Positions 1-8,936 of a DNA stretch of 64,000 nt are shown here, piece after piece; positions within the stretch are counted from its first letter, which is position 1, and the number at the start of each line of letters is the position of its first letter. The stretch lies in NCBI RefSeq assembly GCF_001428385.1, contig NZ_LMSK01000003.1, positions 124,001 through 188,000 on the forward strand. The letters run 5' to 3'. Source of the stretch: Rhodanobacter sp. Soil772 (GTDB lineage: Bacteria; Pseudomonadota; Gammaproteobacteria; Xanthomonadales; Rhodanobacteraceae). The notes beneath the pieces are model-generated. The model searched no databases. It had not been told where the DNA came from and was given only the letters and a program-made list of their open reading frames with translations. Position numbers and translations under genes: made by a program.

Positions 1-1626
1 GGAGAACACCACGCCCGAGCCCGGTTCGCCCGGCTCGAAGATCATCGTCACTTCGGCGAACTGGCCGGAGCCGCCGGTCTGCTTCTTGTGCGTGTAAGTG
101 TGCTCGACGGTCTTGCCGAACGCCTCGCGGAAGCTGACCCGGGGCTTGCCCATGTTCGCTTCCACGCCCAGCTCGGTGCGCATTCGGTCGATGGTCACCT
201 CCAGGTGCAGCTCGCCCATGCCCTTGAGCACGGTCTGGCCGGTTTCCTGGTCCACCTCGAGCTTCAGCGACGGGTCGGCCTTGACCATCTTGTAGAGCGC
301 GCTGGACAGCTTGTCGACGTCGTTGCGGTTCTTCGGCTCCACCGACACGCTGATCACCGGGTCGGGGAAGCGCATGCGTTCGAGCAGCGCCGGATGCGCC
401 GGGTCGGCCAGCGAATCGCCGGTCTCGGTGTCCTTCATCGAGACGAAGGCGCAGATGTCGCCGGCGCGTACTTCGTCGATTTCCCGGGTGTCGTCGGCCT
501 GCACCTCGACGATGCGGCCCACGCGCTCCTTCTTGCCGCGGGTGACGTTGAGCAGGGTGTCGCCCTTCTTGATCACGCCGGAATAGATGCGGCAGAAGGT
601 GAGCGTGCCGAACTGGTCGTTGATCACCTTGAACGCCAGCGCGCGCGCCGGCGCGTCGTCGGTGACGACCTGCTCGCCGATGACATGGCCGTCCTCGTCG
701 ACCATCGCGATGCCGCCGTTCTCGCCCGGGTAGGGCAGATAGTCGACCACGGCGTCCAGCAGCTGTTGCACGCCCTTGTTCTTGTACGACGAGCCGCACA
801 GCACCGGCACCAGTTCACCGGTGACGGTGCCGCGGCGGATGCACTGCTTGAGCACCGCCGGGTCGAACTCGCCGGTGTTGAGCAGGCGCTCGAACGCGTC
901 GTCGTCCAGCGCCAGCGCGGTTTCCAGCAGGTTCTGGCGCAGCTTGGGCAGGTCGGCGATCCACGCGGTGTCGGCGCTGGCGCCGAACGTCAGGCGGGCC
1001 TTGATCTCGTCCAGCGGCACGGTTTCCCACACGCTGTCCTTGTCGTCGGAGGCCCACAGGTAGCCCACGCCGGCGACCAGGTCGGCCATGCCGACGAACT
1101 CGTCGCTGCTGCCCAGCGGCACCTGGCACAGCAGCGCGTTGGCGCCCAGGCGCTCGCGGATACCCTTCACGCAATGCGCGAAGCTGGCGCCGATGCGGTC
1201 CATCTTGTTGACGTAGCAGATCCGCGGCACCTTGTACTGGTCGGCCAGGCGCCAGTTGGTCTCGGTCTGCGGCTCCACCCCGGCGACGCCATCGAACACC
1301 ACCACCGCGCCGTCGAGCACGCGCAGCGAGCGGTTCACCTCGATGGTGAAGTCGACGTGTCCCGGGGTGTCGATCACGTTGATCTGGTGGCCCTTCCACT
1401 CGGCGGTCACCGCCGCCGACTGGATCGTGATGCCGCGCTTGCGCTCCTGCTCCATGTAGTCGGTGGTGGTGGAACCCCTGCCGTCCTTGGTGTCGTGCAC
1501 GTCGACGATCTGGTGCTTGCGCCCGGTGTAATAGAGGATGCGCTCGGTGGTCGTGGTCTTGCCCGCGTCGATGTGCGCGATGATGCCGATGTTGCGGTAG
1601 AGGGTCAGGGATTTCTTGCGGGCCAC
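1..1626 (-). CDS. fusA: Elongation factor G, C-terminal part cut by window edge
   Basis: Translational GTPase that moves tRNA and mRNA through the ribosome after each peptide bond. The 542 visible codons begin with GTG at 1626, preceded by GGAG eight bases upstream, and run off the left edge without a stop. The G domain is complete: P-loop AHIDAGKTTTTE near residue 17, DTPGHVDFT for G3 and NKMD for G4. Domains II and III follow, and the start of domain IV is present (TYTHKKQTGGSGQF). No rpsL, rpsG or tuf gene lies upstream, so this is not the usual str-operon copy and may be a second EF-G paralogue (EF-G2 type). Family assignment is certain; the paralogue status is inferred from context only. 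Confidence 0.95.
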   Translation of the reverse strand, partial: MARKKSLTLYRNIGIIAHIDAGKTTTTERILYYTGRKHQIVDVHDTKDGRGSTTTDYMEQERKRGITIQSAAVTAEWKGHQINVIDTPGHVDFTIEVNRSLRVLDGAVVVFDGVAGVEPQTETNWRLADQYKVPRICYVNKMDRIGASFAHCVKGIRERLGANALLCQVPLGSSDEFVGMADLVAGVGYLWASDDKDSVWETVPLDEIKARLTFGASADTAWIADLPKLRQNLLETALALDDDAFERLLNTGEFDPAVLKQCIRRGTVTGELVPVLCGSSYKNKGVQQLLDAVVDYLPYPGENGGIAMVDEDGHVIGEQVVTDDAPARALAFKVINDQFGTLTFCRIYSGVIKKGDTLLNVTRGKKERVGRIVEVQADDTREIDEVRAGDICAFVSMKDTETGDSLADPAHPALLERMRFPDPVISVSVEPKNRNDVDKLSSALYKMVKADPSLKLEVDQETGQTVLKGMGELHLEVTIDRMRTELGVEANMGKPRVSFREAFGKTVEHTYTHKKQTGGSGQFAEVTMIFEPGEPGSGVVFS

Positions 1627-1645
1627 GGGCTGGACTCCGGAAAGG

Positions 1646-1685
1646 GGCTGCACGAACGCAGCCAAGTGACAGCTCAAATGCTGTC
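1646..1685 (-). promoter_or_regulatory. Two consecutive hairpins in the fusA leader
   Basis: Two perfect six-base-pair inverted repeats lie just upstream of the GTG start of fusA: GGCTGC/GCAGCC (1646-1663) and GACAGC/GCTGTC (1668-1685), each with a six-base loop. They would fold in the 5' leader of the mRNA, about 20 bases from the start codon. Whether they regulate anything is unknown. Confidence 0.3.
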
Positions 1686-1801
1686 TGTGGCGGACTTTTT
1701 CAATGCGCGAATGGCCGTGCCGGTTCGACATGGCGGGTCGGGGCAGCGCAACGGTGCCCGGCAGCGCGCGCGACGGCACGTTCCGCCATCGGCGAAGGCG
1801 C

Positions 1802-2164
1802 TTAGGCGGCGCGCAGGGCGGTCAGCGCCGCGGCCAGCTGCCGGGTGTCGTAGGGTTTCTGCAGGACGGTTTCGTTGCGCCATATCTCCGGGATGTCCTC
1901 GCCGCCGTAGCCGGAGGAAAACACGAAGGGTATGCCGCGACGGCGCAACACCACGGCCACGGGGAAACTCTGTTCGCCGGCCAGGTTGATGTCGAGGATC
2001 GCCAGGTCGATCGATGCGAACTCGGCCAGTTCCATGCATTTGGCCAGCCGCGCGCCCTTGATCACGTGGTAGCCCGAGGCGCTGAGGCGATCTTCCAGCA
2101 TCATCGCCAGCATCATCTCGTCTTCGGCGAGCAGGATGCAGGGCAGGTTGCTGTGGATGGTCAT
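1802..2164 (-). CDS. Single-domain response regulator (receiver only)
   Basis: A 120-residue protein made only of a CheY-like receiver domain with no output domain. It has the acidic pair (AEDE, near residue 14), the phospho-acceptor Asp in LAILDINL near residue 60, and the conserved Lys in LQKPY near residue 103. Its ATG overlaps the TGA of the large HWE histidine kinase upstream (ATGA at 2161-2164), so the two are translationally coupled and the kinase is the obvious phosphodonor. Stand-alone receivers next to HWE kinases commonly act as phosphate sinks or partners in general stress or light signalling. The output here is not visible. Confidence 0.9.
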   Translation of the reverse strand: MTIHSNLPCILLAEDEMMLAMMLEDRLSASGYHVIKGARLAKCMELAEFASIDLAILDINLAGEQSFPVAVVLRRRGIPFVFSSGYGGEDIPEIWRNETVLQKPYDTRQLAAALTALRAA

Positions 2165-5100
2165 CGGGAAACTGCCTCGTCCAGTGGTACATCGATGGTG
2201 CAGGTGACGCCGTCGGGCGGAAAGGCGAGCGATACCTCACCATCCAGTTCATACGGAATGCCTTCGTCGATCAGGCGTGAACCGAAACCGCGGCGGGTGG
2301 GCGGTTCAACCAGGGGGCCTCCGGTTTCCGTCCACTGCAGCAGCAGCCACGGACGGTGGTCCTTCACGCGTGTCGCCCAGGTGACGGTGACCTGGCCTTC
2401 GGGCACCGACAGCGAGCCGTACTTGCCGGCATTGGTGGCCAGCTCGTGCAGGGCCATGCTCAGCGCCAGCGCCTGCTTCGGCGGTAGATTGAGTCCGTTG
2501 CCCTGCAGGCGCACCCGCGCATCGTTCACGCGCGTGTCGCTGTCCTGCCGGTATGGCGCCAGTTCGTTGTTGATGATGCCGGCCAGCGGCGCGCCGAGCC
2601 ATGCGTCCTGCGCCAGCAGGTTGTGCGTATGCGACAGCGCCAGCAGCCGCGACAGGAAGCTTTCCGTGAAGGCCGGCAGATCCGCCGCGTTGGCGATGGT
2701 CTGGTGGGCGATCGCCTGCACCGTGGCCAGGGTGTTCTTCACCCGATGGTTGAGTTCGGCCATCATCATTTCCGTATGCCGCGCCGCGCGCACGCGCTCG
2801 GTCACGTCGCGCGCGATCAGCTTGCCGGCGAACATCGCGCCGTCGTGGTCGCACACCGGCGAGTAGCTGATCGCCAACGGCACCGACTCGCCGTCCGGGC
2901 GCACCCAGGTCATGTCGAATTCGGCCAGCCGAGTGGGCCGCTCGTGGCTGACGAAGAACTTCCTGGTCTCCTCGGATGGCTCGGGCGGCAGCAACATGTT
3001 CAACGGCTGGCCGACCACCTGCTCGGCGGACAGGCCGAAGATGCGTTCGGCACTGGCGTTCCAGCTGGTGATCCGCTCATCCAGCGCAAAGCCGAAGATG
3101 GCGTCGCGCGAAGAGTTCACGATCGCCGCCAGGCGGGCGTGCTCGTTGTTCAACTGCTGGCTCTCGGTGATGTCGACGAAGGTCAGCACCACGCCGTCGA
3201 CGACATTGTCGAACGTCAGGTAGGGGCGCATGCGCAGCAGGAAGGTCGGCGCGTCGCCGGTCCCGCGCAACATGCGCTCGGTGACCGTCATGTCGTGCAG
3301 CACCTGCGCCACGTCATTTTCCAGTTCCGGGTAGTTGATGCGCGGCGAGATCTCGGTGATCGGGCGGCCCTTGTCGCCGTCACGCAGGTGGAACAGCTCG
3401 GTCATCATCGGCGTGTAGCTGCGGATGTACAGCTCGCGGTCGAGGAAGATGGTCGCGATATGCGTGCTGTCGAGCAGGTTGCGGATGTCGTTGTTGAGCC
3501 GGTTCAGCGCTTCGTTCTTGCTGTTGAGCTCGGCGTTGACGATCTGCAGCTCCTCGTTGATCGACTGCATTTCCTCGGTGGAGGTTTCCAGCTCCTCGTT
3601 GGCGGATTGCAATTCCTCGTTGACCGACTGGTATTCCTCATTCGCCGATTTCAGCTCCTCGCTGGCCGTTTCGTGCAGGTCGATCGCGGCATGCAGCTGC
3701 ACGCGGGTTTCCCGCAGCTCGTCCTCCAGCGTATGGACGCGCGCGAGCTTGCTGCCGGGTTTGCCATCGGCGGCCGTTTCGGCCGGGCGCGGCGCGAGTT
3801 CGAGCTCATGGAAGGCGATCACGCACATCTCGACCTTGCCACTGTCATCAGCCAGCGGCTCCGCGATCAGCCGCAACGACCGCTCCTGTCCGTTGAGCAG
3901 GAAGGTCAGCTCCTCGCGGATCACCCGCCCGCCGCTGGCGAAGGCCTGCAGCGCGGCGGCGCGCACGACGCCACGCAGGGGTTTGTCGAGCAGCTGGAAC
4001 AGGTTGAGGCTGGCTGCGCCGGTCGATGGCGCCAGGTAACGCCCGGTGTCGCCGCCGAAGCGCAGCACGTCGTGGCTGGCGTTGATCACCACGTAGGCCG
4101 GCGACCATGGCTCCAGCGCCTGGCGCGCACGCTGGTCGATCGGGTCCTCGGCCTGCCGCGGCGTGGCGTATTCGGCACTGTTGAAAGGGCGAAGCTGCAT
4201 GCTGACGAAATCCCGTGGGCGTGTGTGTGCATCGTCGCGGCGCACGTACAGCCGCTGCTTCTTGTCCAGTTCGGTGAACAGGCGCGCGTTGCGGGCCAGT
4301 CGTTCCGATGGGCCCAGCAGCAGGAAGCCGCCGGGTCGCAACGCGTAGTGGAACGACTGCACCAGCCGTTCCTGCAGGTCGTTGTCGAGGTAGATCAGCA
4401 GATTGCGGCAGGAGACCAGATCCATCCGCGAAAACGGCGGGTCCTTGATCACGCTGTGCGGCGAGAAGACGCACATCTCGCGGATCTGCTTGACCACGCA
4501 CCAGTCGTCGCGATCCTTGCTGAACCAGCGCTCCAGGCGCTCGGGCGAAATGCCGTTCAACGGCGCGCGGTAACGCCCGGCGCGGGCACGGGCGATCGCC
4601 TGGTCGTCGATGTCGGTGGCGAAGATCTTCACCTTCAGGCCGCGTTGCGAACCCATCGCCTCGCGCAGCAGGATCGCGATGGAATAGGCCTCCTCGCCGG
4701 TGGCGCAGCCGGGCACCCAGACCCGCAGCACGTCGTCGCTGGCCCGGTCGGCCAGCAGCGACGGGATCGCGATGGTGCGCAGTGCCTCGAACGCGACCGG
4801 GTCGCGGAAGAACTCGGTGACTCCGATCAGGAACTCGCGGAACAGCAACTCGTGTTCGTTCGGATACTGGCGCAGGTGGTCGATGTAATCCGCGACGGTC
4901 TCGGCCTGCACCACCAGCATGCGCCGCTGGATCCGCCGCATCAGGGTCTTTTCCTTGTACTGGCTGAAGTCGTGGCCGACTTCGGCATGCAGCAGTTCGC
5001 AGATGGTTTTCAGGTGCGCCGCCACGTCGCCGCGCACGCCATCGGAACCCTTCTTCTGCTGCGCGGCGTGCATCTGCTTCTGGTAGGCGAGCAGCCGTGC

Positions 5101-5724
5101 CGGCATGTCGGACACCGGCATGACGGCGTCGACCAGCCCGGTGGCCACCGCATTGGCCGGCATGCCGGTCATCGCTTCGTGGTCGAAACCGGATTGCGCC
5201 AGCGCCAGCCCGCCGTGATCCTTTACCGCGCGCAGGCCTTGCGCACCGTCGTTGCCGGTGCCGGCCAGCACCACGCATACCGCGCAGTCGCCCTGGTCCT
5301 CGGCCAGCGACGTGAAGAACGTATTGATCGGCCAGCGATGCTCGCGCGGCGGCGCCGGCTTGCATACCTGCAGCACGCCGTCGGCGATGGTCAGGGTGGT
5401 ATTCGGCGGAATCACATAGACATGCCGCGCTTCGACGCGCATGCCATGGGTCGCCTCGAGCACCGGCATGCTGGTGCTGCGGCCAACCAGCTCGGCCAGC
5501 AGGCTGTTGTGATCGGGCGCCAGATGCTGCACCAGCACGAAGGCCAGCTCGCCATCCACCGGCATGTGCGCGAAGAACGCCTTGAACGCTTCCAGCCCGC
5601 CGGCCGAGGCGCCGATGCCGACGATCATGGTGCTGACTGGTGGCGGCTTGCGAAGCTTTGCCGATGAGCCACCCTTGCCGGCGGTCGCGGCGGGGGTGGG
5701 CACGGGCTTCAGATACGAGGGCAT
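2161..5724 (-). CDS. CheB-CheR-PAS-HWE histidine kinase fusion
   Basis: A 1187-residue cytoplasmic signalling protein without membrane segments. Domains in order: CheB-type methylesterase (about 33-215) with an intact triad Ser40 (GASAGG), His67 (LVQHL) and Asp159 (GTGNDGA); CheR-type SAM methyltransferase (about 230-490, motif VPGCATGEEAYS); a Glu-rich coiled coil (about 640-740); two PAS domains (about 750-980); and an HWE-family kinase. The kinase has phospho-His near 993 (ELNHRVKNTLATVQ), the N-box His near 1093 (LHELATNAGKYG) and the WxE motif (WTE, near 1131), the marks of the HWE class. The ATG at 5724 was chosen because longer readings overlap the neighbouring peptidase gene. There is no MCP receptor or che operon nearby, so its methylation substrate is unknown. 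Confidence 0.92.
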   Translation of the reverse strand: MPSYLKPVPTPAATAGKGGSSAKLRKPPPVSTMIVGIGASAGGLEAFKAFFAHMPVDGELAFVLVQHLAPDHNSLLAELVGRSTSMPVLEATHGMRVEARHVYVIPPNTTLTIADGVLQVCKPAPPREHRWPINTFFTSLAEDQGDCAVCVVLAGTGNDGAQGLRAVKDHGGLALAQSGFDHEAMTGMPANAVATGLVDAVMPVSDMPARLLAYQKQMHAAQQKKGSDGVRGDVAAHLKTICELLHAEVGHDFSQYKEKTLMRRIQRRMLVVQAETVADYIDHLRQYPNEHELLFREFLIGVTEFFRDPVAFEALRTIAIPSLLADRASDDVLRVWVPGCATGEEAYSIAILLREAMGSQRGLKVKIFATDIDDQAIARARAGRYRAPLNGISPERLERWFSKDRDDWCVVKQIREMCVFSPHSVIKDPPFSRMDLVSCRNLLIYLDNDLQERLVQSFHYALRPGGFLLLGPSERLARNARLFTELDKKQRLYVRRDDAHTRPRDFVSMQLRPFNSAEYATPRQAEDPIDQRARQALEPWSPAYVVINASHDVLRFGGDTGRYLAPSTGAASLNLFQLLDKPLRGVVRAAALQAFASGGRVIREELTFLLNGQERSLRLIAEPLADDSGKVEMCVIAFHELELAPRPAETAADGKPGSKLARVHTLEDELRETRVQLHAAIDLHETASEELKSANEEYQSVNEELQSANEELETSTEEMQSINEELQIVNAELNSKNEALNRLNNDIRNLLDSTHIATIFLDRELYIRSYTPMMTELFHLRDGDKGRPITEISPRINYPELENDVAQVLHDMTVTERMLRGTGDAPTFLLRMRPYLTFDNVVDGVVLTFVDITESQQLNNEHARLAAIVNSSRDAIFGFALDERITSWNASAERIFGLSAEQVVGQPLNMLLPPEPSEETRKFFVSHERPTRLAEFDMTWVRPDGESVPLAISYSPVCDHDGAMFAGKLIARDVTERVRAARHTEMMMAELNHRVKNTLATVQAIAHQTIANAADLPAFTESFLSRLLALSHTHNLLAQDAWLGAPLAGIINNELAPYRQDSDTRVNDARVRLQGNGLNLPPKQALALSMALHELATNAGKYGSLSVPEGQVTVTWATRVKDHRPWLLLQWTETGGPLVEPPTRRGFGSRLIDEGIPYELDGEVSLAFPPDGVTCTIDVPLDEAVSR

Positions 5725-5812
5725 GCGGGGCAGCCTGAAATCCAGGCAGAACCCGGATAAGGCGGCAGCATAGCGTGCCTGCCGTTCACCTCGGGTGATT
5801 GCCCGCAGGCAA

Positions 5813-6475
5813 TCAGCGCGCCAGCAGATCCTCGTGGAACGCGCCGAACGGTTCCGTCGGATGCGCAATCTGGATTTCCAGTATCCACAACCCGCTCGAC
5901 GGCGACGCTTCCAGGTTGCCGAGGTCGCCGCCCTGGTGGATCGAGTGCGGGAAGTCGCTGACCCGGTGCCCCTTGATCGCGTGATTGAAGCGCCAGCCCA
6001 TCGCCTCGGCGCGTTCGCCGGCAAACGCATACAGCGCCTGGCCGCTCAGTCCTTGCGAACGCCATGCCGCGGCCACTTCGCCGAACAGCGCGCGTGCGGC
6101 GTCCGCGCAGGCCTGCCGCTGCGGCGCGTGACCGACCACGAAGGTGTCGCCCACATCGCCTTCGTGGCCGTCGAACACCAGGCCGAGGTCGACGAAGTAG
6201 CTGTCGTTCTCGCCCAGCCGCACGTTCGGATCGGAGCGTTGCCGATACGTCTTGAGGGTATTCGCGCCGATGCGGATCAGCACCGGATGCCACAGCCGCT
6301 CGTAGCCCAGCTCGCGGAACACGTCCAGCGCCGCGGCCTTCGCCTCGTCTTCGCTGATGCCCGGGAGCATGCACGCGCGGATGCCGTGCAGCGCGGCCCA
6401 GGTTTTTTCGCGGGCGTGTTGCATCCGCGCAGGATCGAAACGTTGTCCGACAGCTTCGCGCGGGGGAGGCGTCAT
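5813..6475 (-). CDS. M24 family metallopeptidase-like protein
   Basis: A 220-residue protein with the pita-bread fold signature of methionine aminopeptidase/prolidase-like M24 proteins. Candidate metal ligands are present in order: Asp in FVDLGLVFDG, Asp in GDVGDTF, His in FPHSIHQGG, Glu in ILEIQIA and Glu in FHEDLL. It is shorter than typical aminopeptidase P and has no N-terminal extra domain. The ATG at 6475 lies 14 bases after the stop of the DUF1304 gene, so the two may be co-transcribed. Longer readings to 6802 only cover that gene out of frame. The substrate is unknown. Confidence 0.8.
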   Translation of the reverse strand: MTPPPREAVGQRFDPARMQHAREKTWAALHGIRACMLPGISEDEAKAAALDVFRELGYERLWHPVLIRIGANTLKTYRQRSDPNVRLGENDSYFVDLGLVFDGHEGDVGDTFVVGHAPQRQACADAARALFGEVAAAWRSQGLSGQALYAFAGERAEAMGWRFNHAIKGHRVSDFPHSIHQGGDLGNLEASPSSGLWILEIQIAHPTEPFGAFHEDLLAR

Positions 6476-6489
6476 GGGTGTCTGTGCTA

Positions 6490-6852
6490 TCAGGTCAGAT
6501 GGATGAGCACCAGTGCGACCAGCGCCGGCAGCGCCTGGATCCACAGGATCTTCCGGCTTGCGGTCAGCCCGCCGAAAATCCCGGCGATCAAGACACAGGC
6601 GAGGAAGAACACCTTCACGCTGAAACCGGCGCCGCCGGAGCCGAGACAGAGGCCCCAGACCAGGCCGGCGGCGAGGAAGCCGTTGTAGAGCCCCTGGTTC
6701 GCGGCAAGCGCCTTCGACTGCTCGGCGAATTCCGCCGTGGTGCCGAACGCGCGGCGACCGGAGGGGCGGGTCCACAGGAACATTTCCAGGATCAGGAACC
6801 ACAGGTGCAGCAGCGCGATGACGGCAATCACGACATTGGCGGCGATCGACAT
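6490..6852 (-). CDS. DUF1304 family small integral membrane protein
   Basis: A 120-residue protein with four hydrophobic segments (about 5-25, 50-68, 75-95 and 100-118). Its pattern matches the DUF1304 family: an N-terminal HLWFLILEMFLW segment followed by the NQGLYNGFLAAGL motif. It would sit in the inner membrane. The function of the family is not established. It lies 14 bases upstream of the M24-like gene on the same strand, which suggests a two-gene unit. Confidence 0.85.
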   Translation of the reverse strand: MSIAANVVIAVIALLHLWFLILEMFLWTRPSGRRAFGTTAEFAEQSKALAANQGLYNGFLAAGLVWGLCLGSGGAGFSVKVFFLACVLIAGIFGGLTASRKILWIQALPALVALVLIHLT

Positions 6853-6956
6853 GGCAACTCCCCTTGAATGGCGCCGGGCGACGCCTCAGCGGCGGAGTGT
6901 CGCAGCCGCCCTGGCCGATCGCAATGCGGGAGCGCCGGCGCCGGTTCGCGCCCTGC

Positions 6957-8114
6957 TCATGCCGGCGTCAGTGCGGGCACGCTGGCGGCCGCCGATTGGC
7001 CCAGCCGCCGCAGCAGGCGATAGTGCGAGGCGATGCCGGCGCCGAATGTGCGATGTTCGCGATAGGTCACGCCGAACTCGCGGCAGGTGTCCTCCACCAC
7101 GCGGGCGACCAGCGGGTAGTGCACGTGCGAGATGCGCGGGAACAGGTGGTGCTCGACCTGGAAGTTCAGGCCGCCGATCAGCCAGCCGAGCACCCGGTTG
7201 CCGCGGGCGAAATCCACCGTGGTCTGCAGCTGATGGATCGCCCACGGCGCCTCCATCTGCCTGCCGCTTGCGTCCGGCAGCGGGAACGCCGCTTCCTCGA
7301 CCACGTGCGCCATCTGGAACACCAGCGCCAGCAGCACGCCGGCGACCGCCGAGACCAGCGCGTAGAACAACAGCACGGTGCCGAGCGGATGAAAGGCCAG
7401 CGGCAGGCCGAACGCGAGGGTGAAGAACACCAGTTTGCCGATCACGAACCCGGCCAGGTCCCAGCCTTTCGGGCGGTCGAACGGGCGCTCGCCGACGGTG
7501 CCGGTGAGCATGTCGCGGAAGTCGCCGTACAGGTGCCAGCGGATCGCGGTGACGCCGTACAGCGGCCACAGGTACAGGTGCTGCCAGCGATGCCACGGCC
7601 GCCGCGGTTGCTGCGGCGACAGCCGGCCGAGCACGCCGAGGTCGATGTCGCTGTCGTGCCCGGCCACGTTGACCCAGGTGTGGTGGAAACGCGCGTGCTT
7701 CCACTGCCAGATGTACGAACTGCCGCCGACCAGGTCCAGCGCCAGCGCCATCAGCCGGTTCACCCAGCGCCGCTCCGAATACGCTTGGTGGCCGCCGTCA
7801 TGCATGATGTTGAAGCCGATCGCCGCCGTCGCGATGCCCAGCACGAGGCCGAGCAGCAGGCCTTGCCACCAGGTGTTGGCGAGGAACACCAGCGCGACGT
7901 AGGCGAGCGCGAACACGCCGAGGATGATGGCCGTCTTCAGGTACATCTGCGCGCTGTCGCGCTGGCGGGTGCCGCTGCGCTTGAACTCGGCATCGACGCG
8001 GCGACGCAGTTCGCGATGGAAGCTGTTGTCGCCGTTGAACTTCAGCCGGTCGGCGTGGGCATCCGGCGGCGGCGCGGCCGCAGGGATCCCGCGATGTGTT
8101 GAATCGAGGGACAT
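6957..8114 (-). CDS. Fatty acid desaturase, membrane-bound di-iron type
   Basis: A 385-residue integral membrane desaturase that introduces a double bond into acyl chains. All three histidine boxes are present: HDGGH near residue 140, HARFHH near 175 and the C-terminal QVEHHLFP box near 335. The QxxHH form of the last box is typical of front-end and linoleoyl-CoA-type desaturases. Several hydrophobic segments lie between the boxes. I chose the ATG at 8114 (MSLDSTHRG); an upstream in-frame reading would add about 30 atypical residues. The electron donor is not encoded nearby, and no cytochrome b5 domain is fused. Confidence 0.92.
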   Translation of the reverse strand: MSLDSTHRGIPAAAPPPDAHADRLKFNGDNSFHRELRRRVDAEFKRSGTRQRDSAQMYLKTAIILGVFALAYVALVFLANTWWQGLLLGLVLGIATAAIGFNIMHDGGHQAYSERRWVNRLMALALDLVGGSSYIWQWKHARFHHTWVNVAGHDSDIDLGVLGRLSPQQPRRPWHRWQHLYLWPLYGVTAIRWHLYGDFRDMLTGTVGERPFDRPKGWDLAGFVIGKLVFFTLAFGLPLAFHPLGTVLLFYALVSAVAGVLLALVFQMAHVVEEAAFPLPDASGRQMEAPWAIHQLQTTVDFARGNRVLGWLIGGLNFQVEHHLFPRISHVHYPLVARVVEDTCREFGVTYREHRTFGAGIASHYRLLRRLGQSAAASVPALTPA

Positions 8115-8189
8115 GGTAGCGCCTGCGAAAGATGAGGTCGCCATCTTACGCGATGCGAAGTAAGGCGAATGTTGCGCTGGTCGTGGAAA

Positions 8190-8204
8190 GTGCCGAACCG
8201 GCAC
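8190..8204 (-). terminator. Possible terminator after the dioxygenase gene
   Basis: Perfect hairpin GTGCCG/CGGCAC with a three-base loop, seven bases past the stop of the dioxygenase gene. On the minus strand it is followed only by TTT, so it is a weak intrinsic terminator at best. Confidence 0.4.
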
Positions 8205-8210
8205 GCCGCG

Positions 8211-8936
8211 CTACGTGGTGGCCTTGAACGTCACCACCAGCACGTCGCGGTGCGCCGGTTTCGACGGGTCGAGCGGCGTGACCGCGGTGACGCCGTGGAA
8301 CACGCGGGCGTCGTCGACCAGCGCCGCATCCAGCGCATGGGTCAGCGTGAAGCTGCCCAGCAGGCTGCGGTCGGCAGCGTGGATGGTGGTGGTGCCGCGC
8401 TCGATGTTCTCGCGGTCGATCAGCAGCACCAGCACGTAGTCGACGCCGTCGCGGTGCACGCCTTCGGGCGTGGGCTCGCCGGCTTCGTCGGCGCGTGCCT
8501 CGATGCGGAACTGGTGTACCTCGACGTGCCAGTGGCGGGTGGCCGGCGCCAGCGCGCCGAAGCAGTCGTGGCAGAAGCCGAGGATGCGACGCAGGCTGGC
8601 GCCATCGGCGATCGCCGGCAGCACCGGTTCGAACCAGCGCTGGAGGTCGCCCTGCAGCGGGTTGTACTTGAGGCTCTGGTAATGCGGCTGATGCGCCTCG
8701 CGGCGAATGCCGCCGTCGGCATCGGCGGAGAACGTGGCGTGCCGGCGGCGGCGATGGCGGCCGCTGGCGGCGAGGTAAGTGTCCAGTGCCAGGTCGTTCC
8801 AGCTGGCGGCGAACGCGGACCAGTCGGTCAGGGCCTGCGCCTGCAGCAGGCCGCGCATGGTGTCGGCGGTGACGAAGGCAAAGCCGTCGCGCTGCAACCG
8901 GTCGTGCAGCGCGGACGTATCGGGGAGGGGAGTCAT
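8211..8936 (-). CDS. 2OG-Fe(II) dioxygenase family protein (PF10014-like)
   Basis: A 241-residue soluble protein resembling the 2OG-Fe dioxygenase family that includes bacterial free L-isoleucine 4-hydroxylase. The Fe-binding facial triad is visible: His and Asp in EGVHRDGVDY near residue 165, and the distal His in RVFHGVTAV near residue 215. The Arg in HRDVLVVTF is a candidate 2-oxoglutarate ligand. It therefore probably hydroxylates a small molecule, possibly an amino acid, using oxygen and 2-oxoglutarate. The substrate cannot be told from the sequence. It is followed on the same strand by the desaturase gene about 100 bases away. Confidence 0.85.
   Translation of the reverse strand: MTPLPDTSALHDRLQRDGFAFVTADTMRGLLQAQALTDWSAFAASWNDLALDTYLAASGRHRRRRHATFSADADGGIRREAHQPHYQSLKYNPLQGDLQRWFEPVLPAIADGASLRRILGFCHDCFGALAPATRHWHVEVHQFRIEARADEAGEPTPEGVHRDGVDYVLVLLIDRENIERGTTTIHAADRSLLGSFTLTHALDAALVDDARVFHGVTAVTPLDPSKPAHRDVLVVTFKATT

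Noticed and set aside
2623-5667. Very long open frame (about 1014 codons) on the plus strand
   Set aside because: It lies entirely antisense to the CheB-CheR-HWE kinase gene, whose domains and motifs are intact. The frame is open because of high GC and has no recognisable domain.
5725-6030. N-terminal extension of the HWE kinase to 6030
   Set aside because: The added 102 residues are Arg-rich, match no domain, and overlap the M24-like peptidase gene read in its own frame.
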